Source of the DNA: Bog-473 sp052140165
Lineage (GTDB): Bacteria; Actinomycetota; Acidimicrobiia; Acidimicrobiales; RAAP-2
Direction: 5' to 3'
DNA: 64,000 bases
NCBI GenBank assembly: GCA_052140165.1
Contig: JBKQUM010000036.1
Span: 48,061 to 112,060 of the forward strand
Part shown: one piece after another, positions 53,958 to 64,000 of the stretch
How positions within the stretch are numbered: the first letter of the stretch is position 1
Layout of the letters: each line of letters begins with the position of its first letter
Notes under the pieces: model-generated
The model's input: only the letters and a program-made list of their open reading frames with translations
Told to the model about the DNA's origin: nothing
Database searches by the model: none
Translations under genes and position numbers: made by a program

Positions 53958-55139
53958 CTATCGGGCCTTTCTGTTTCTCTTGGAGCGAGACCGCGGGTGC
54001 GGCTTGGGCGCCGCCGGCGTCTCGTCCTCTGGTACGGACTTCCCGTTCGTCGGCCGCTTCCTCGCCGCCGGCTTCCGCCCGTTGGTGGTGGCGCGGCCGT
54101 TGGTGCCCGACCCGTTCTTGGTCGGCGGCAGCACGGCCTTCGCAGCGGCGGTCCCGTCGGTGGCGGTCGACTGCTTCTTCACCTGCTTCGGAGGCGGTTT
54201 CTCCGGCTTGTCCTCCTTCGCCTTGTCCGGTTTGGAAGAGCCGATCTCGCGTTCGTGCACGACCGGCGTCACCATCCCCGTGCGGAACATGAATTCCTGG
54301 GTGCCGATGCGCATCGCGGAGGACACCACCATGTAAATCGTCGCTCCGGCCGGCACTCTCAGGTAAATGACGCCGAAAATAATAGGGAAAAACTTCTGCA
54401 TTGTTTGCATCTGTGGATTCGCCGCAGCAGCCTGAGGATTGCGGCTATTCATCTGCTTCATTTGGTAGTACTGCAGGAACATTGCGGCCGCAATGAGCAC
54501 CAGATAGGGGATTACCAAGAGCCCCTGGCTGGCGCTTCCCGGAGACGTGTGGAGCGAGAATGGAAGGGACGACAAATCCATTCCGAACCACCAGTGCATT
54601 TGGCCATTGCTGGCCACCAATGCTTGGTGCATTTGCGAGCTGGTCGGGATGTAACGTGGGGACGCACATCCAGCTTTCGCCACGCACTTGACCATTTGCC
54701 CGGCGCTGTTGGTATAGGTCGAACCTTTGGGGACTATGTAGGACAGCCCACGGATCAGCGAGTACAGCACGATCAGGAACGGCATCTGCAGGAGGCTGGG
54801 CAGGCAGGCCCCGAACGGGCTGGTCCCGTTGTCCTTGTAGAGCCGCATCATCTCCTGGTTGAGCTGCTCCCGGTTCTCCGGGCCCTTGTACTTGGCCTGG
54901 AGCTTCTTCATCTCGGGCTGCAGCCGCTGCATCGCCAGCATCGACTTGGTGCTCTTCACCGTCACCGGGGTCAACGCCAGCATGATGATCACGGTGAGGC
55001 CCGTGATGGCGAAGCCGTAGTTCGGCCAGACGGCGTAGAGGCCGGCCAGGATGTAGCCGAACAGCTCGAAGAGCGGGTGGAAGATCTCGCCGATGAGTTT
55101 GAACAGGGAATTCTCCGCCAGAAGGGGATGGCTCAGCAC
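53958..55139 (-). CDS. yidC: Membrane protein insertase YidC
   Basis: 393 residues from a GTG. First helix NYGFAITGLTVIIMLALTPVTVKSTKSMLAMQRLQPEMKKLQAKYKG, then GACLPSLLQMPFLIVLYSLIRGLS, IPYLVLIAAAMFLQYYQMKQM and FFPIIFGVIYLRVPAGATIYMVVSSAMRIGTQEFM. A long basic Lys/Pro-rich C-terminal tail could contact the ribosome. A segment at about 54310-54740 is markedly less GC-rich than the rest. It overlaps yidD by 7 bp. Confidence 0.94.
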   Translation of the reverse strand: MLSHPLLAENSLFKLIGEIFHPLFELFGYILAGLYAVWPNYGFAITGLTVIIMLALTPVTVKSTKSMLAMQRLQPEMKKLQAKYKGPENREQLNQEMMRLYKDNGTSPFGACLPSLLQMPFLIVLYSLIRGLSYIVPKGSTYTNSAGQMVKCVAKAGCASPRYIPTSSQMHQALVASNGQMHWWFGMDLSSLPFSLHTSPGSASQGLLVIPYLVLIAAAMFLQYYQMKQMNSRNPQAAAANPQMQTMQKFFPIIFGVIYLRVPAGATIYMVVSSAMRIGTQEFMFRTGMVTPVVHEREIGSSKPDKAKEDKPEKPPPKQVKKQSTATDGTAAAKAVLPPTKNGSGTNGRATTNGRKPAARKRPTNGKSVPEDETPAAPKPHPRSRSKRNRKAR

Positions 55140-55405
55140 GGGCGGCCTCCCTCGTGCGCGTGGACCCGGACCGGAACGAGGTCGACGCCGTGGGGCCCGA
55201 AGGGCCGGCAGCGGAGCAATCGCCGTGCGGTCAGGGCCAGGCCGCGCCAGAACCCGTGGAGGGTGAACGCCTCGACCGCGTAGTTCGAGCAGCTGGGGTA
55301 GAAGCGGCACGGTGAGACACGCCCCGAGGCGGCGCCCTGATAGGCCGTGAGCAGCGCCACGGCGACCCGGACCGGGCGGCTGAGGGGTGCCGCGGCGCCG
55401 GTCAT
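55133..55405 (-). CDS. yidD: Membrane protein insertion efficiency factor YidD
   Basis: 90 residues. The family core is VRVAVALLTAYQGAASGRVSPCRFYPSCSNYAVEAFTLHGFWRGLALTARRLLRCRPFGPHGVDLVP, with its Cys residues intact. It assists YidC/Sec insertion. The ATG overlaps the rnpA stop (ATGA); the 3' end overlaps yidC. Confidence 0.93.
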   Translation of the reverse strand: MTGAAAPLSRPVRVAVALLTAYQGAASGRVSPCRFYPSCSNYAVEAFTLHGFWRGLALTARRLLRCRPFGPHGVDLVPVRVHAHEGGRPC

Positions 55406-55758
55406 GCGCTCACCGCCCGTCCGGCACGGTGCAGGGCAGCGGCCACGTCGGCGCGGAGCTCGGTGGGATCGAGTGCGGCCGCTCTGGGTTCCAGGCGCAG
55501 GAGATAGGTCCCGCGCGGCAGGGTCGGGGCCTCGGACCGTGCCACCTCGCGGGCCCGTCGCCGGAGGGAGTTCCGCACCACGGCGCCCCCGCAATTCCGC
55601 CCAATTGCGTATCCCACCTGCGGGAACACACCGGGCGCGCTCTCCTTGGCCGGCACGAACGACGCCCGGACGGGGCCGCTCGCCGCGCGCGACCGGGAGC
55701 GCTGCAGCTCTGCAAAGGCAGCGCGACTGGTGATCCGTCCGACCGTCCGAGCAGGCAC
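55402..55758 (-). CDS. rnpA: Ribonuclease P protein component
   Basis: 118 residues from a GTG. The substrate-binding signature is seen as GGAVVRNSLRRRAREVAR, close to the consensus RNR motif, with RASFVPAKESAPGVFPQVGYAIGR before it. It is the protein cofactor of the RNase P ribozyme for tRNA 5' processing. It lies 9 bp after rpmH. Confidence 0.92.
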   Translation of the reverse strand: MPARTVGRITSRAAFAELQRSRSRAASGPVRASFVPAKESAPGVFPQVGYAIGRNCGGAVVRNSLRRRAREVARSEAPTLPRGTYLLRLEPRAAALDPTELRADVAAALHRAGRAVSA

Positions 55759-55767
55759 GAGAGGCCC

Positions 55768-55902
55768 TCAGACGGTGAGGCGGTGGCGCCCCTTGAGCCG
55801 CCGTGACTTCAAGATGGCCCGCCCGGCCCGTGTGGACATACGCTTCCGGAACCCGTGGGTGCGGGCTCGCTTCCGGGCGTTGGGTTGGTAAGTGCGCTTC
55901 AC
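55768..55902 (-). CDS. rpmH: 50S ribosomal protein L34
   Basis: 44 residues from a GTG: VKRTYQPNARKRARTHGFRK and RMSTRAGRAILKSRRLKGRHRLTV, an exact L34 pattern. Its shortness makes it easy to miss. Standard position at the head of the rpmH-rnpA-yidD-yidC-jag-rsmG operon, divergent from dnaA. Confidence 0.97.
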   Translation of the reverse strand: MKRTYQPNARKRARTHGFRKRMSTRAGRAILKSRRLKGRHRLTV

Positions 55903-56149
55903 GTCAATTCAGCCTTTCGCGACGACGCCAGAGGGCATCCGGAGCCGGTCCGTCGCAGGGTTCATGCCTCGGCCTTCGAGTGGAGTCCGGCCGCCGGCGG
56001 CGAGTCCTCCCATGTTAGGCGCGATTTGCCGATCGCCTCTAGTCGCATCCGCCGGCACGGTGTACGTTCGTCCAATTACCCGTACCGAGGATCGTTCCGA
56101 ACATCGTGGCTGGACACCGAGGGGGGAGAAGGGGCGTTCGGCGCGAGCG
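55903..56149. promoter_or_regulatory. rpmH-dnaA divergent promoter region
   Basis: 247 bp holding the promoters of the leftward ribosomal/insertase operon and of dnaA. I see no consensus DnaA box here. A G-rich SD-like tract (GGGGGGAGAAGGGG) lies 16-29 bp before the chosen dnaA GTG, so an earlier dnaA start is possible. Confidence 0.6.
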
Positions 56150-57541
56150 GTGAATCAGGCTGGAGATCTCTGGACAAGGTGCACCGGTTCGCTGCGCGAC
56201 CAGGTGTCGGAGAGCACGTGGCAGCTCTGGCTGTCGGGGATCGAGCCCGTCGCCTTCGCCGACGGCGTGTTCATCCTGTCCGTGCCGAACGGGCTGATCC
56301 GTGAGCGGGTGGAGTCCCGGTACCTGCCCATGATCGAGGACACCCTGGCCAACGAGGTGGGTACGCCGGTGCGGGGCCGCCTCGAGGTTCAGGAGACGAT
56401 GGCGCCCTCCCCACCCGAGGCGGGTCCCGACGAGGTGTTCGGGCTGCCTGCCGAGCCCCGACCCCAGGCCGAGCCGGCCCAGAGCCCCAGGGCGGGGCGC
56501 GAGTCGCCCGCGGTCCAACTCGACTCGAAGTTCACGTTCGAGACATTCGTGGCGGCCTCCTCGAACCGGCTGGCCCATGCCGCGGCCCAGGCGGTGGCGG
56601 AGACACCCGGCCGGTCCTACAACCCCCTGTTCATCTACGGCGACTCCGGCCTCGGCAAAACCCACCTCCTCCACGCCATCGGGAACTACGTGACCGAGAA
56701 CTACCCCCGGCGCAAGGTGCTCTACGTGACCACCGAGACCTTCATGAACGACTTCGTCGATTCGCTGCGCACCTCCACCACGCTGGCCTTCAAACGCCGC
56801 TACCGGGACTGTGACGTGCTGCTGATCGACGACGTCCAGTTCATGGAGCGCAAAGAAGGCCTCCAAGAGGAGTTCTTCCACACCTACAACGACCTCAAGG
56901 GCGCCTCCAAGCAGATCGTCCTCACCTCGGACCGCCCGCCCAAATCGATCGAAACCCTCGAGGACCGCCTCCGGAGCCGGTTCCTCTCGGGGCTCATCAC
57001 CGAGATCGACCCCCCCGACCTCGAGACCCGCCTCGCCATCCTGCGGTCCAAGTCCCTCAGCGAGAACCAGGACGTCCCCGACGACGTGCTCGAGTTCATC
57101 GCCTCGCACGTGAAGGACAACATCCGCGAGCTCGAAGGTGCCCTCATCCGGATCTGTGCCTTCGCCAAGCTGAACAAGGAGCCGATCTCGCTGGCCCAGG
57201 CCGAGCAGGTCCTCTCGGACCTCGTGCTGGCGGGCGAACCCCGGCGGATCTCGCCGCAGATGATCCTCGACGCCACCGCGACCAGCTACGGCTTCTCGGT
57301 GGAGGCCATCTGTGGTCCGAGCCGCACGCGCCCCCTCGTCACGGCCCGCCAGGTCGCCATGTACCTGACCCGTGAGCTCACGGACTACAGCTATCCCGCC
57401 ATCGGCCGGGTCTTCGGCAAGCGCGACCACACGACGGTCATCCACGCCGTGGACAAGATCACCGGTCAGATGCAGGAGCGCCGCCAGATCTACGAGCAGG
57501 TCACCGAGCTCATCCAGAAGATCCGTGCGGGCTCGGCCTGA
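56150..57541 (+). CDS. dnaA: Chromosomal replication initiator protein DnaA
   Basis: 463 residues from the GTG of NQAGDLWTRCTGSLRDQVSESTWQLWL (domain I). A Pro/Glu-rich linker follows, then the AAA+ domain with Walker A GDSGLGKT at 164-171, Walker B LLIDDVQF and arginine-finger region RLRSRF. The C-terminal DNA-binding domain has GPSRTRPLVTARQVAMYLTRELTDYSYPAIGRVFGKRDHTTVIHAV. It binds DnaA boxes and melts oriC. The open frame extends about 250 bp upstream, but those residues are not DnaA-like. Confidence 0.96.
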   Translation: MNQAGDLWTRCTGSLRDQVSESTWQLWLSGIEPVAFADGVFILSVPNGLIRERVESRYLPMIEDTLANEVGTPVRGRLEVQETMAPSPPEAGPDEVFGLPAEPRPQAEPAQSPRAGRESPAVQLDSKFTFETFVAASSNRLAHAAAQAVAETPGRSYNPLFIYGDSGLGKTHLLHAIGNYVTENYPRRKVLYVTTETFMNDFVDSLRTSTTLAFKRRYRDCDVLLIDDVQFMERKEGLQEEFFHTYNDLKGASKQIVLTSDRPPKSIETLEDRLRSRFLSGLITEIDPPDLETRLAILRSKSLSENQDVPDDVLEFIASHVKDNIRELEGALIRICAFAKLNKEPISLAQAEQVLSDLVLAGEPRRISPQMILDATATSYGFSVEAICGPSRTRPLVTARQVAMYLTRELTDYSYPAIGRVFGKRDHTTVIHAVDKITGQMQERRQIYEQVTELIQKIRAGSA

Positions 57542-57841
57542 ACCCTCCGCCGCCCGCGCCGACCTCTCCCAAGTTGTGGTTTGCAAGGGGCAAAGGCTGT
57601 GGGCTCGACGGGGCGACCCTGGGGATCGACGGCCCCTTTGTCCCCAGGTACGCTCCGCCCGCTCCGGTGACCGCCGATCGACCGCTTCTTCTCCCCGGTC
57701 CGGTGGGGACATCTTTCCTGCCGCCGAGCAGGGAGGACGGTATGTCGTCCACAATCCACAGCCCTTACTACCTTTACAAGTCACACATACCTCTTCCTTC
57801 GCGATGAAGGGCTGGGGAACCTCCCGAAAGGAATGGCGTCG
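57542..57841. other. oriC: Probable origin of replication (oriC) between dnaA and dnaN
   Basis: 300 bp without a gene, with several 9-mers close to the actinobacterial DnaA box TTGTCCACA: TTGTCCCCA (57638), TGGGGACA (57704, reverse), TCGTCCACA (57745), CAATCCACA (57752, overlapping) and weaker TTGTGG/TGTGGG matches at 57573-57602. The right end (TTACTACCTTTACAAG) is the least GC-rich part and could be the unwinding element. The location between dnaA and dnaN is the usual one. Confidence 0.7.
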
Positions 57842-58960
57842 GTGAAGTTCAGATCCGAACGCGACGTGCTCGTCGAGATGCTGGCCACGGCCAGCCGTGC
57901 CGTCGGTGGGCGCGGTGGCTCCTCACCCGTGCTCCTGGGCCTGCTTCTCACGTGCACGGGCAACTCGCTGTGCGTGACAGGTACCGATCTCGACCTGACG
58001 ATCCAGGTGACCGACGAGGTCATCGGCATCGACGACGGGAATTGTGTCATTCCGGCCCGGCTCTCCACCGACATCGTGCGGCGCCTGGAGCCGGGCGCAG
58101 TGACCTTCGCCGACGACGGGGACCACATCACCATTTCTGCGGCTCGGTCGACCTTCAAGCTCCAGACCTATCCCGTCGTCGAGTTCCCCCCGGTGGGCAA
58201 GACGAGCGACCCGACGACCCAGCTTTCCGAGACGGCGCTGGGTGAGGCCGTCCGCCAGGTGGTGCGCGCCGCGTCGCACGACGAAGGGCGTCCGTTGCTG
58301 ACCGGCGTCCTGGTCTCGCGCGTCGACGGCGCCCTGCGAATGGTCGCCACGGACTCGTACCGGATGGCGATGCGCGACCTCCCCGCGGGAAACAGCATCC
58401 CGGGCGAGGAGGACCTCCTGGTGCCGGCGCGCGCGTTGGCCGAACTGCAGCGGCTGCCCACCGGGACGATCTCGGAGGGGTCGGAGACGAACCGTGTCGG
58501 CGTGGCCGCCAGTAGCAACGAGATCACGTTCTGGCAGGGAAAGGTCCAGATCAGCACCAGGCTCCTCGAGGGGAGGTACCCGGACTACAAGCAGCTCATC
58601 CCGGACCACTACCCGAACCGGTTGCACCTCGGGAAGGAGAGCTTCCTCGCCGCGCTGCGGCGCGTGCAGTTGCTCGTGCGCGACAACACGACGCCGGTGC
58701 GGCTCGCGATGCGCCCGGGCGGGGTGGACCTCAGCGTGCAGAGCCAGGACGTCGGGGACGCCGCGGAGGCGGTGGACGGCGATTACACGGGCGAGGATCT
58801 GGTGATCGCGTTCAACCCGTCGTACCTGATCGACGGCGTCGAAGCGGTCGCCGGTGACGAGGTCATCGTCGAGACCGCCGATGCATCGCGCGCCGCCACG
58901 GTCAGGGGCGCCGAGGACGACGAGTTCCGCTACCTCCTGATGCCGGTGCGGGTCTCCTGA
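57842..58960 (+). CDS. dnaN: DNA polymerase III beta subunit (sliding clamp)
   Basis: 372 residues if started at GTG 57842 (MKFRSERDVLVEMLATASRAVG). An ATG at 57833 is in frame but sits directly against the SD-like AAAGGA (57827-57832). The GTG is 9 nt from that SD and matches the usual MKF start. Clamp features: LLTCTGNSLCVTGTDLDLTI, LLTGVLVSRVDGALRMVATDSYRMA and LEGRYPDYKQLIP, ending in FRYLLMPVRVS. Confidence 0.95.
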   Translation: MKFRSERDVLVEMLATASRAVGGRGGSSPVLLGLLLTCTGNSLCVTGTDLDLTIQVTDEVIGIDDGNCVIPARLSTDIVRRLEPGAVTFADDGDHITISAARSTFKLQTYPVVEFPPVGKTSDPTTQLSETALGEAVRQVVRAASHDEGRPLLTGVLVSRVDGALRMVATDSYRMAMRDLPAGNSIPGEEDLLVPARALAELQRLPTGTISEGSETNRVGVAASSNEITFWQGKVQISTRLLEGRYPDYKQLIPDHYPNRLHLGKESFLAALRRVQLLVRDNTTPVRLAMRPGGVDLSVQSQDVGDAAEAVDGDYTGEDLVIAFNPSYLIDGVEAVAGDEVIVETADASRAATVRGAEDDEFRYLLMPVRVS

Positions 58961-58976
58961 GCGGACCGCGGCCGCG

Positions 58977-60056
58977 GTGAGCCTCCGCCATCTCGAGCTG
59001 GCCGACTTTCGCATCTTCCACAGCGCGCACATCGAGCCCGAGCCCGAGGGCACGACGGTCATCACCGGACCGAACGGCACCGGGAAGACCAGCGTCCTCG
59101 AAGCCCTGGCCTACCTCGGGACCCGACGCTCCTTCCGTGGCGCGCCACCCGAGGCGATGGTGCGCACGGATGCCACGAGCGCGATCGTCCGGGCCGAGCT
59201 CGAGGGAGCCGACAGCCCCACCCTCGTCGAGGCCGAGATCCTCCCGGCCGGCAGGAGCCGGACCCGGGTCAACCGCAAACCCGTGAACGGCAGGAAGGAC
59301 CTGGCCGCGGCCGCTCCCTGCACCATCTTCTCGCCGGAGGACCTCGCCATCATCAGCGGCGGGCCGAAAGGGCGCCGGGACCTGCTCGACGATGCGCTGG
59401 CGCTGCTCGATCCCGAGGGGGCGCGCGCCGCCGACGAAACGGACCGTGTGCTGCGGCAGCGGGCAGCGCTGCTCCGCCAGTCCGGCGGACGGGCCAGCGG
59501 GGACGTCGCGGTGACCCTCGACGTGTGGGATCAGCGCCTGGCCGATGCCGGCAAGGTCCTGGTGGCCGCCCGCGAGCGCCTGGTGGGCGACCTCGAGCAC
59601 CTGGTCGGGAAGGCGTACAGCCGTCTGGCCGGAGCCGGTGGCCAGGTGCTCGTCCAGCAGCGCTACGAGAGGAGCTGGGACGGCGATCTCGTCCATGCCC
59701 TGGGTGCCAGCCGCGTCGACGACCTGCGCCGGGGGGTCAACACGGTGGGACCGCACCGCGACGATCTGTTCCTCGCCATCGACGGACGCGAGGCCCGGAC
59801 CCACGCCTCGCAGGGGGAGCAGCGCTGCCTGGCGCTCGCCCTGCGCCTCGGCGTCCACGCCCTCGTCCGCACCCGGACCTCCCTGGTGCCCACCCTGCTC
59901 CTCGACGACGTGTTCTCCGAGCTCGACCCGGCCCGGAGCAAAGCCCTGGTGGCGGAGCTGCCGGCCGGTCAGTCGATCCTCACCACCGCGGCCCCGCTCC
60001 CCGCGGGCGTCGACGTGGCGCGGGTCGTGCCCGTCGCGTCCCTGGAGGACTCGTGA
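58977..60056 (+). CDS. recF: DNA replication and repair protein RecF
   Basis: 359 residues from a GTG. Walker A ITGPNGTGKTSVLEALAYLGTRRSFRG, signature HASQGEQRCLALALRLG and Walker B LLLDDVFSELDPARS. RecF loads RecA at gaps with RecOR. The dnaN-recF spacing is 16 bp; its stop overlaps the next GTG. Confidence 0.94.
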   Translation: MSLRHLELADFRIFHSAHIEPEPEGTTVITGPNGTGKTSVLEALAYLGTRRSFRGAPPEAMVRTDATSAIVRAELEGADSPTLVEAEILPAGRSRTRVNRKPVNGRKDLAAAAPCTIFSPEDLAIISGGPKGRRDLLDDALALLDPEGARAADETDRVLRQRAALLRQSGGRASGDVAVTLDVWDQRLADAGKVLVAARERLVGDLEHLVGKAYSRLAGAGGQVLVQQRYERSWDGDLVHALGASRVDDLRRGVNTVGPHRDDLFLAIDGREARTHASQGEQRCLALALRLGVHALVRTRTSLVPTLLLDDVFSELDPARSKALVAELPAGQSILTTAAPLPAGVDVARVVPVASLEDS

Positions 60057-60364
60057 GGGAGCGCCGGGGGAACGGCCCCCGTCGGGTGGGAGAATCGATG
60101 CCGAGGCTCCTGGGCCGCCTCGGAGCCTCGACGACGCCGGCGACCATGGAGGCCGTCTTCACCCGCTGGGAGGAGCTGGTCGGGGCGGAGCTCGGCGAGC
60201 ACCTGCGCCCGGTCCGGGTCGACGGCCGCGCTCTCGTGGTCGCGGTGGACCACCCGGCCTGGGCCACACGGGCCCGCATGGAATCGGGCCAGATCCTGAG
60301 CAAGCTCAAGGAGCTCGGGGGCACCCCGATCGAGCGCCTCGAGGTGGTCGTCGAGCGCTCCTGA
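60053..60364 (+). CDS. DciA-like helicase loader (DUF721)
   Basis: 103 residues from a GTG overlapping the recF stop (GTGA). The core is ATMEAVFTRWEELVGAELGEHLRPVRVDGRALVVAVDHPAWATRARMESGQILSKLKELGG, the KH-like DUF721 domain of DciA. DciA loads the replicative helicase in bacteria lacking DnaC/DnaI; DnaB is encoded at 33.7-35.1 kb. The recF-dciA-gyrB order is typical for Actinobacteria. Confidence 0.87.
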   Translation: MRERRGNGPRRVGESMPRLLGRLGASTTPATMEAVFTRWEELVGAELGEHLRPVRVDGRALVVAVDHPAWATRARMESGQILSKLKELGGTPIERLEVVVERS

Positions 60365-60518
60365 CGCCGGCTGCGCCGGGTGCGCCGGAGACCGTTCATG
60401 AGCGCTGAATCGTGACGTGCGTCGGGTAGAATAGTGCGTTCGCATCGAAAGGCCGGAAGTGCACCATTCGGGGATTCGATACGCACCGCGAAGACCATTG
60501 TTCTGAAAGGGCGCGCCC

Positions 60519-62483
<1,965 letters not shown>

Positions 62484-62511
62484 GCGACGGGACGGGGAGT
62501 AGGGAAAACAC

Positions 62512-64000
62512 ATGCCACGTCAGTCGACACGCGGCTCTGGCCGCGGCGGAGCCGGATCGGGCGGGGGGAGCGACGCTCCTCCCGGTGGTGACGAGCCCGT
62601 CAGCGGCTCCATCGAGCCGATCGAGATCCAGGAGGAGATGGAGCGCTCGTTCCTCGAGTACTCCATGTCGGTCATCGTCGCCCGCGCCCTGCCCGACGTC
62701 CGCGACGGGCTCAAGCCGGTCCACCGACGGATCCTCTACTCCATGTTCGACAACGGCCAGCGTCCCGACCGGCCCCACAGCAAGTGCGCCAAGGTCGTCG
62801 GCGAGGTCATGGGGACCTACCACCCGCACGGCGACTCGGCCATCTACGAGGCGCTGGCCCGCATGGTCCAGGAGTTCTCGCTCCGCTACCCCCTGATCGA
62901 CGGTCATGGCAGCTTCGGGGGCCGCGGGCCCGACGACGGCGCGGCCGCCATGCGCTACACGGAGTGCCGACTGGCCCCGCTCGCCCTCGAGCTCATGGCG
63001 GACATCGACGAAGAGACCGTCGACATGGTCGCCAACTACGACGGCTCCGCGCAGGAGCCGGTCGTGCTCCCGGGGCGCTTCCCGAACCTGCTCGTCAACG
63101 GGTCCCAGGGCATCGCGGTGGGCATGGCGACCAACGTGCCGCCGCACAACATGGGCGAGGTCATCGACGCGGCCATCCACGTACTGCAGTACCCCGACGC
63201 CACGCCCGACGAGCTCATGGAGTTCGTCAAGGGCCCCGACTTCCCCACCGGCGCGCTGATCCTCGGCCGCCAGGGGATCCTCGACGCCTATCGGACCGGC
63301 CGGGGGTCCATCAAGATGCGGGCCGTCGCGGAAATCGAAGAGGGGCGGAACGGCGACACCATCGTGGTCACCGAGCTCCCCTACCAGACCTCGGTCGAGG
63401 TCATCGAACAGAAGATCACCGAGCTCGTGCGGGCAGGCGACCTCGAGGGTATCAGCGGGATGCGCAATGCCTCGGCGAACCAGGAGCCGCGCCTCGTCAT
63501 TGAGCTCAAGCGCGACGCCAATGCGAACGTGGTCCTGAACAACCTGTACAAGCAGACCCCGCTGCAGACGAGCTTCGGCGTCAACATGCTGGCGCTGGTG
63601 GACGGCGTCCCCCGCACGCTGAACCTCGCCCAGGCGCTCTCGCACTACATCGACCACCAGATCGAGGTGATCCGGCGGCGCTCGCAGTTCCGCCTCGACC
63701 GGGCGCGCAACCGGGCGCACATCGTCGAAGGCCTCCTGCGCGCCATCGACATGCTCGATGCCGTGATCGCGACGATCCGCGCGTCGGCCGACCGCCCGGA
63801 GGCGCGCACCGCGCTGATGGCGGAGCCGTTCTCGTTCACCGAGGTGCAGGCGACCCACATCCTCGACATGACCCTGGGCCGTCTCACGCGGCTGGGGCGC
63901 AGCGAGCTCGAGGCGGAAATGGAGGAACTGCGCGCGACGATCGCCGAGCTCGAGGCGATCCTCTCGGACGATGTCAAGCTGCGCGGCGTCATCGAGACCG
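62512..64000 (+). CDS. gyrA: DNA gyrase subunit A (3' truncated by window end)
   Basis: 496 codons present; the frame runs open to the last base. A Gly/Ser-rich N-terminus precedes the breakage-reunion domain: [27 protein letters not shown]-type block, [20 protein letters not shown] and [10 protein letters not shown] with the catalytic Tyr. The quinolone-determining positions are Ser109 (wild-type-like) and Glu113 in place of the common Asp. It lies 28 bp after gyrB. The C-terminal DNA-wrapping domain lies outside the window. Confidence 0.95.
   Translation, partial: [496 protein letters not shown]

Noticed and set aside
60412..60432. GTGACG + TAGAAT read as a complete -35/-10 promoter for gyrB
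   Set aside because: The spacing is only about 9 bp. TAGAAT is kept as a -10 candidate, but no convincing -35 was found at 16-18 bp.

Overview
The window is GC-rich (roughly 70 %) actinobacterial DNA carrying the chromosomal origin region. From about 42.3 kb to the right edge it follows the order best known from mycobacteria: cca / DUF6049 / murJ / trxB / trxA / cwlM-like / parB-parA / rsmG / jag / yidC / yidD / rnpA / rpmH, then dnaA / oriC / dnaN / recF / dciA / gyrB / gyrA. There is no sigM; a degV gene sits in that interval. Leaderless-looking promoters, many GTG starts, WS/DGAT acyltransferases, PPOX/F420-type flavin enzymes and an Ino1 gene all fit Actinobacteria. The accessory content suggests a deep lineage such as Acidimicrobiia, which is an inference.

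Region 1 (1-14.9 kb) is metabolic and regulatory. It holds the end of a LivG-like ATPase gene, a substrate-binding-like protein and a decayed ABC exporter (first and last residues only) still coupled to its histidine kinase and response regulator. A Coq4-like protein, a patatin + WS/DGAT pair, two small flavin/lipid-type proteins and a PhoP/RegX3-type regulator behind an array of GTTCAC-like repeats follow. Then come a peroxiredoxin, an SDR that appears to start at CTG, an MFS exporter and a PIG-L deacetylase.

Region 2 (14.9-28.6 kb) has an XRE-cupin / M24 peptidase / amino-acid permease operon bracketed by two copies of a ~90-bp element. It continues with a universal stress protein, an Rrf2 regulator, and a three-gene repair cluster (LigD-type polymerase, PHP phosphoesterase, ATP-dependent ligase). 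A second WS/DGAT + patatin pair and a class II aldolase / amidohydrolase pair close it.

Region 3 (28.7-32.7 kb) is the most unusual part. Five tightly packed, mostly overlapping genes encode a membrane-tethered thioredoxin-like protein, an unknown protein, a MauE-like membrane protein, a Tat-exported protein and a CcdA-like membrane protein. The Tat-exported protein joins a 26-cysteine domain resembling methylamine dehydrogenase light chain to five propeller-like repeats. It looks like an extracytoplasmic redox/disulfide-maturation module with an unknown substrate. Next to it lie a frameshifted VOC gene and the remnant of its AraC regulator.

Region 4 (33.2-42.3 kb) is housekeeping: rpsF-ssb-rpsR-rplI-dnaB (minus strand), panB with a DUF5318 gene, padR-ino1, and cca. 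Region 5 (42.3-64 kb) is the cell-envelope, redox, partition, membrane-insertion and replication core. It has two inverted parS sites beside parA and a DnaA-box-bearing dnaA-dnaN gap. No rRNA, tRNA, CRISPR array, transposase or prophage gene was recognised.
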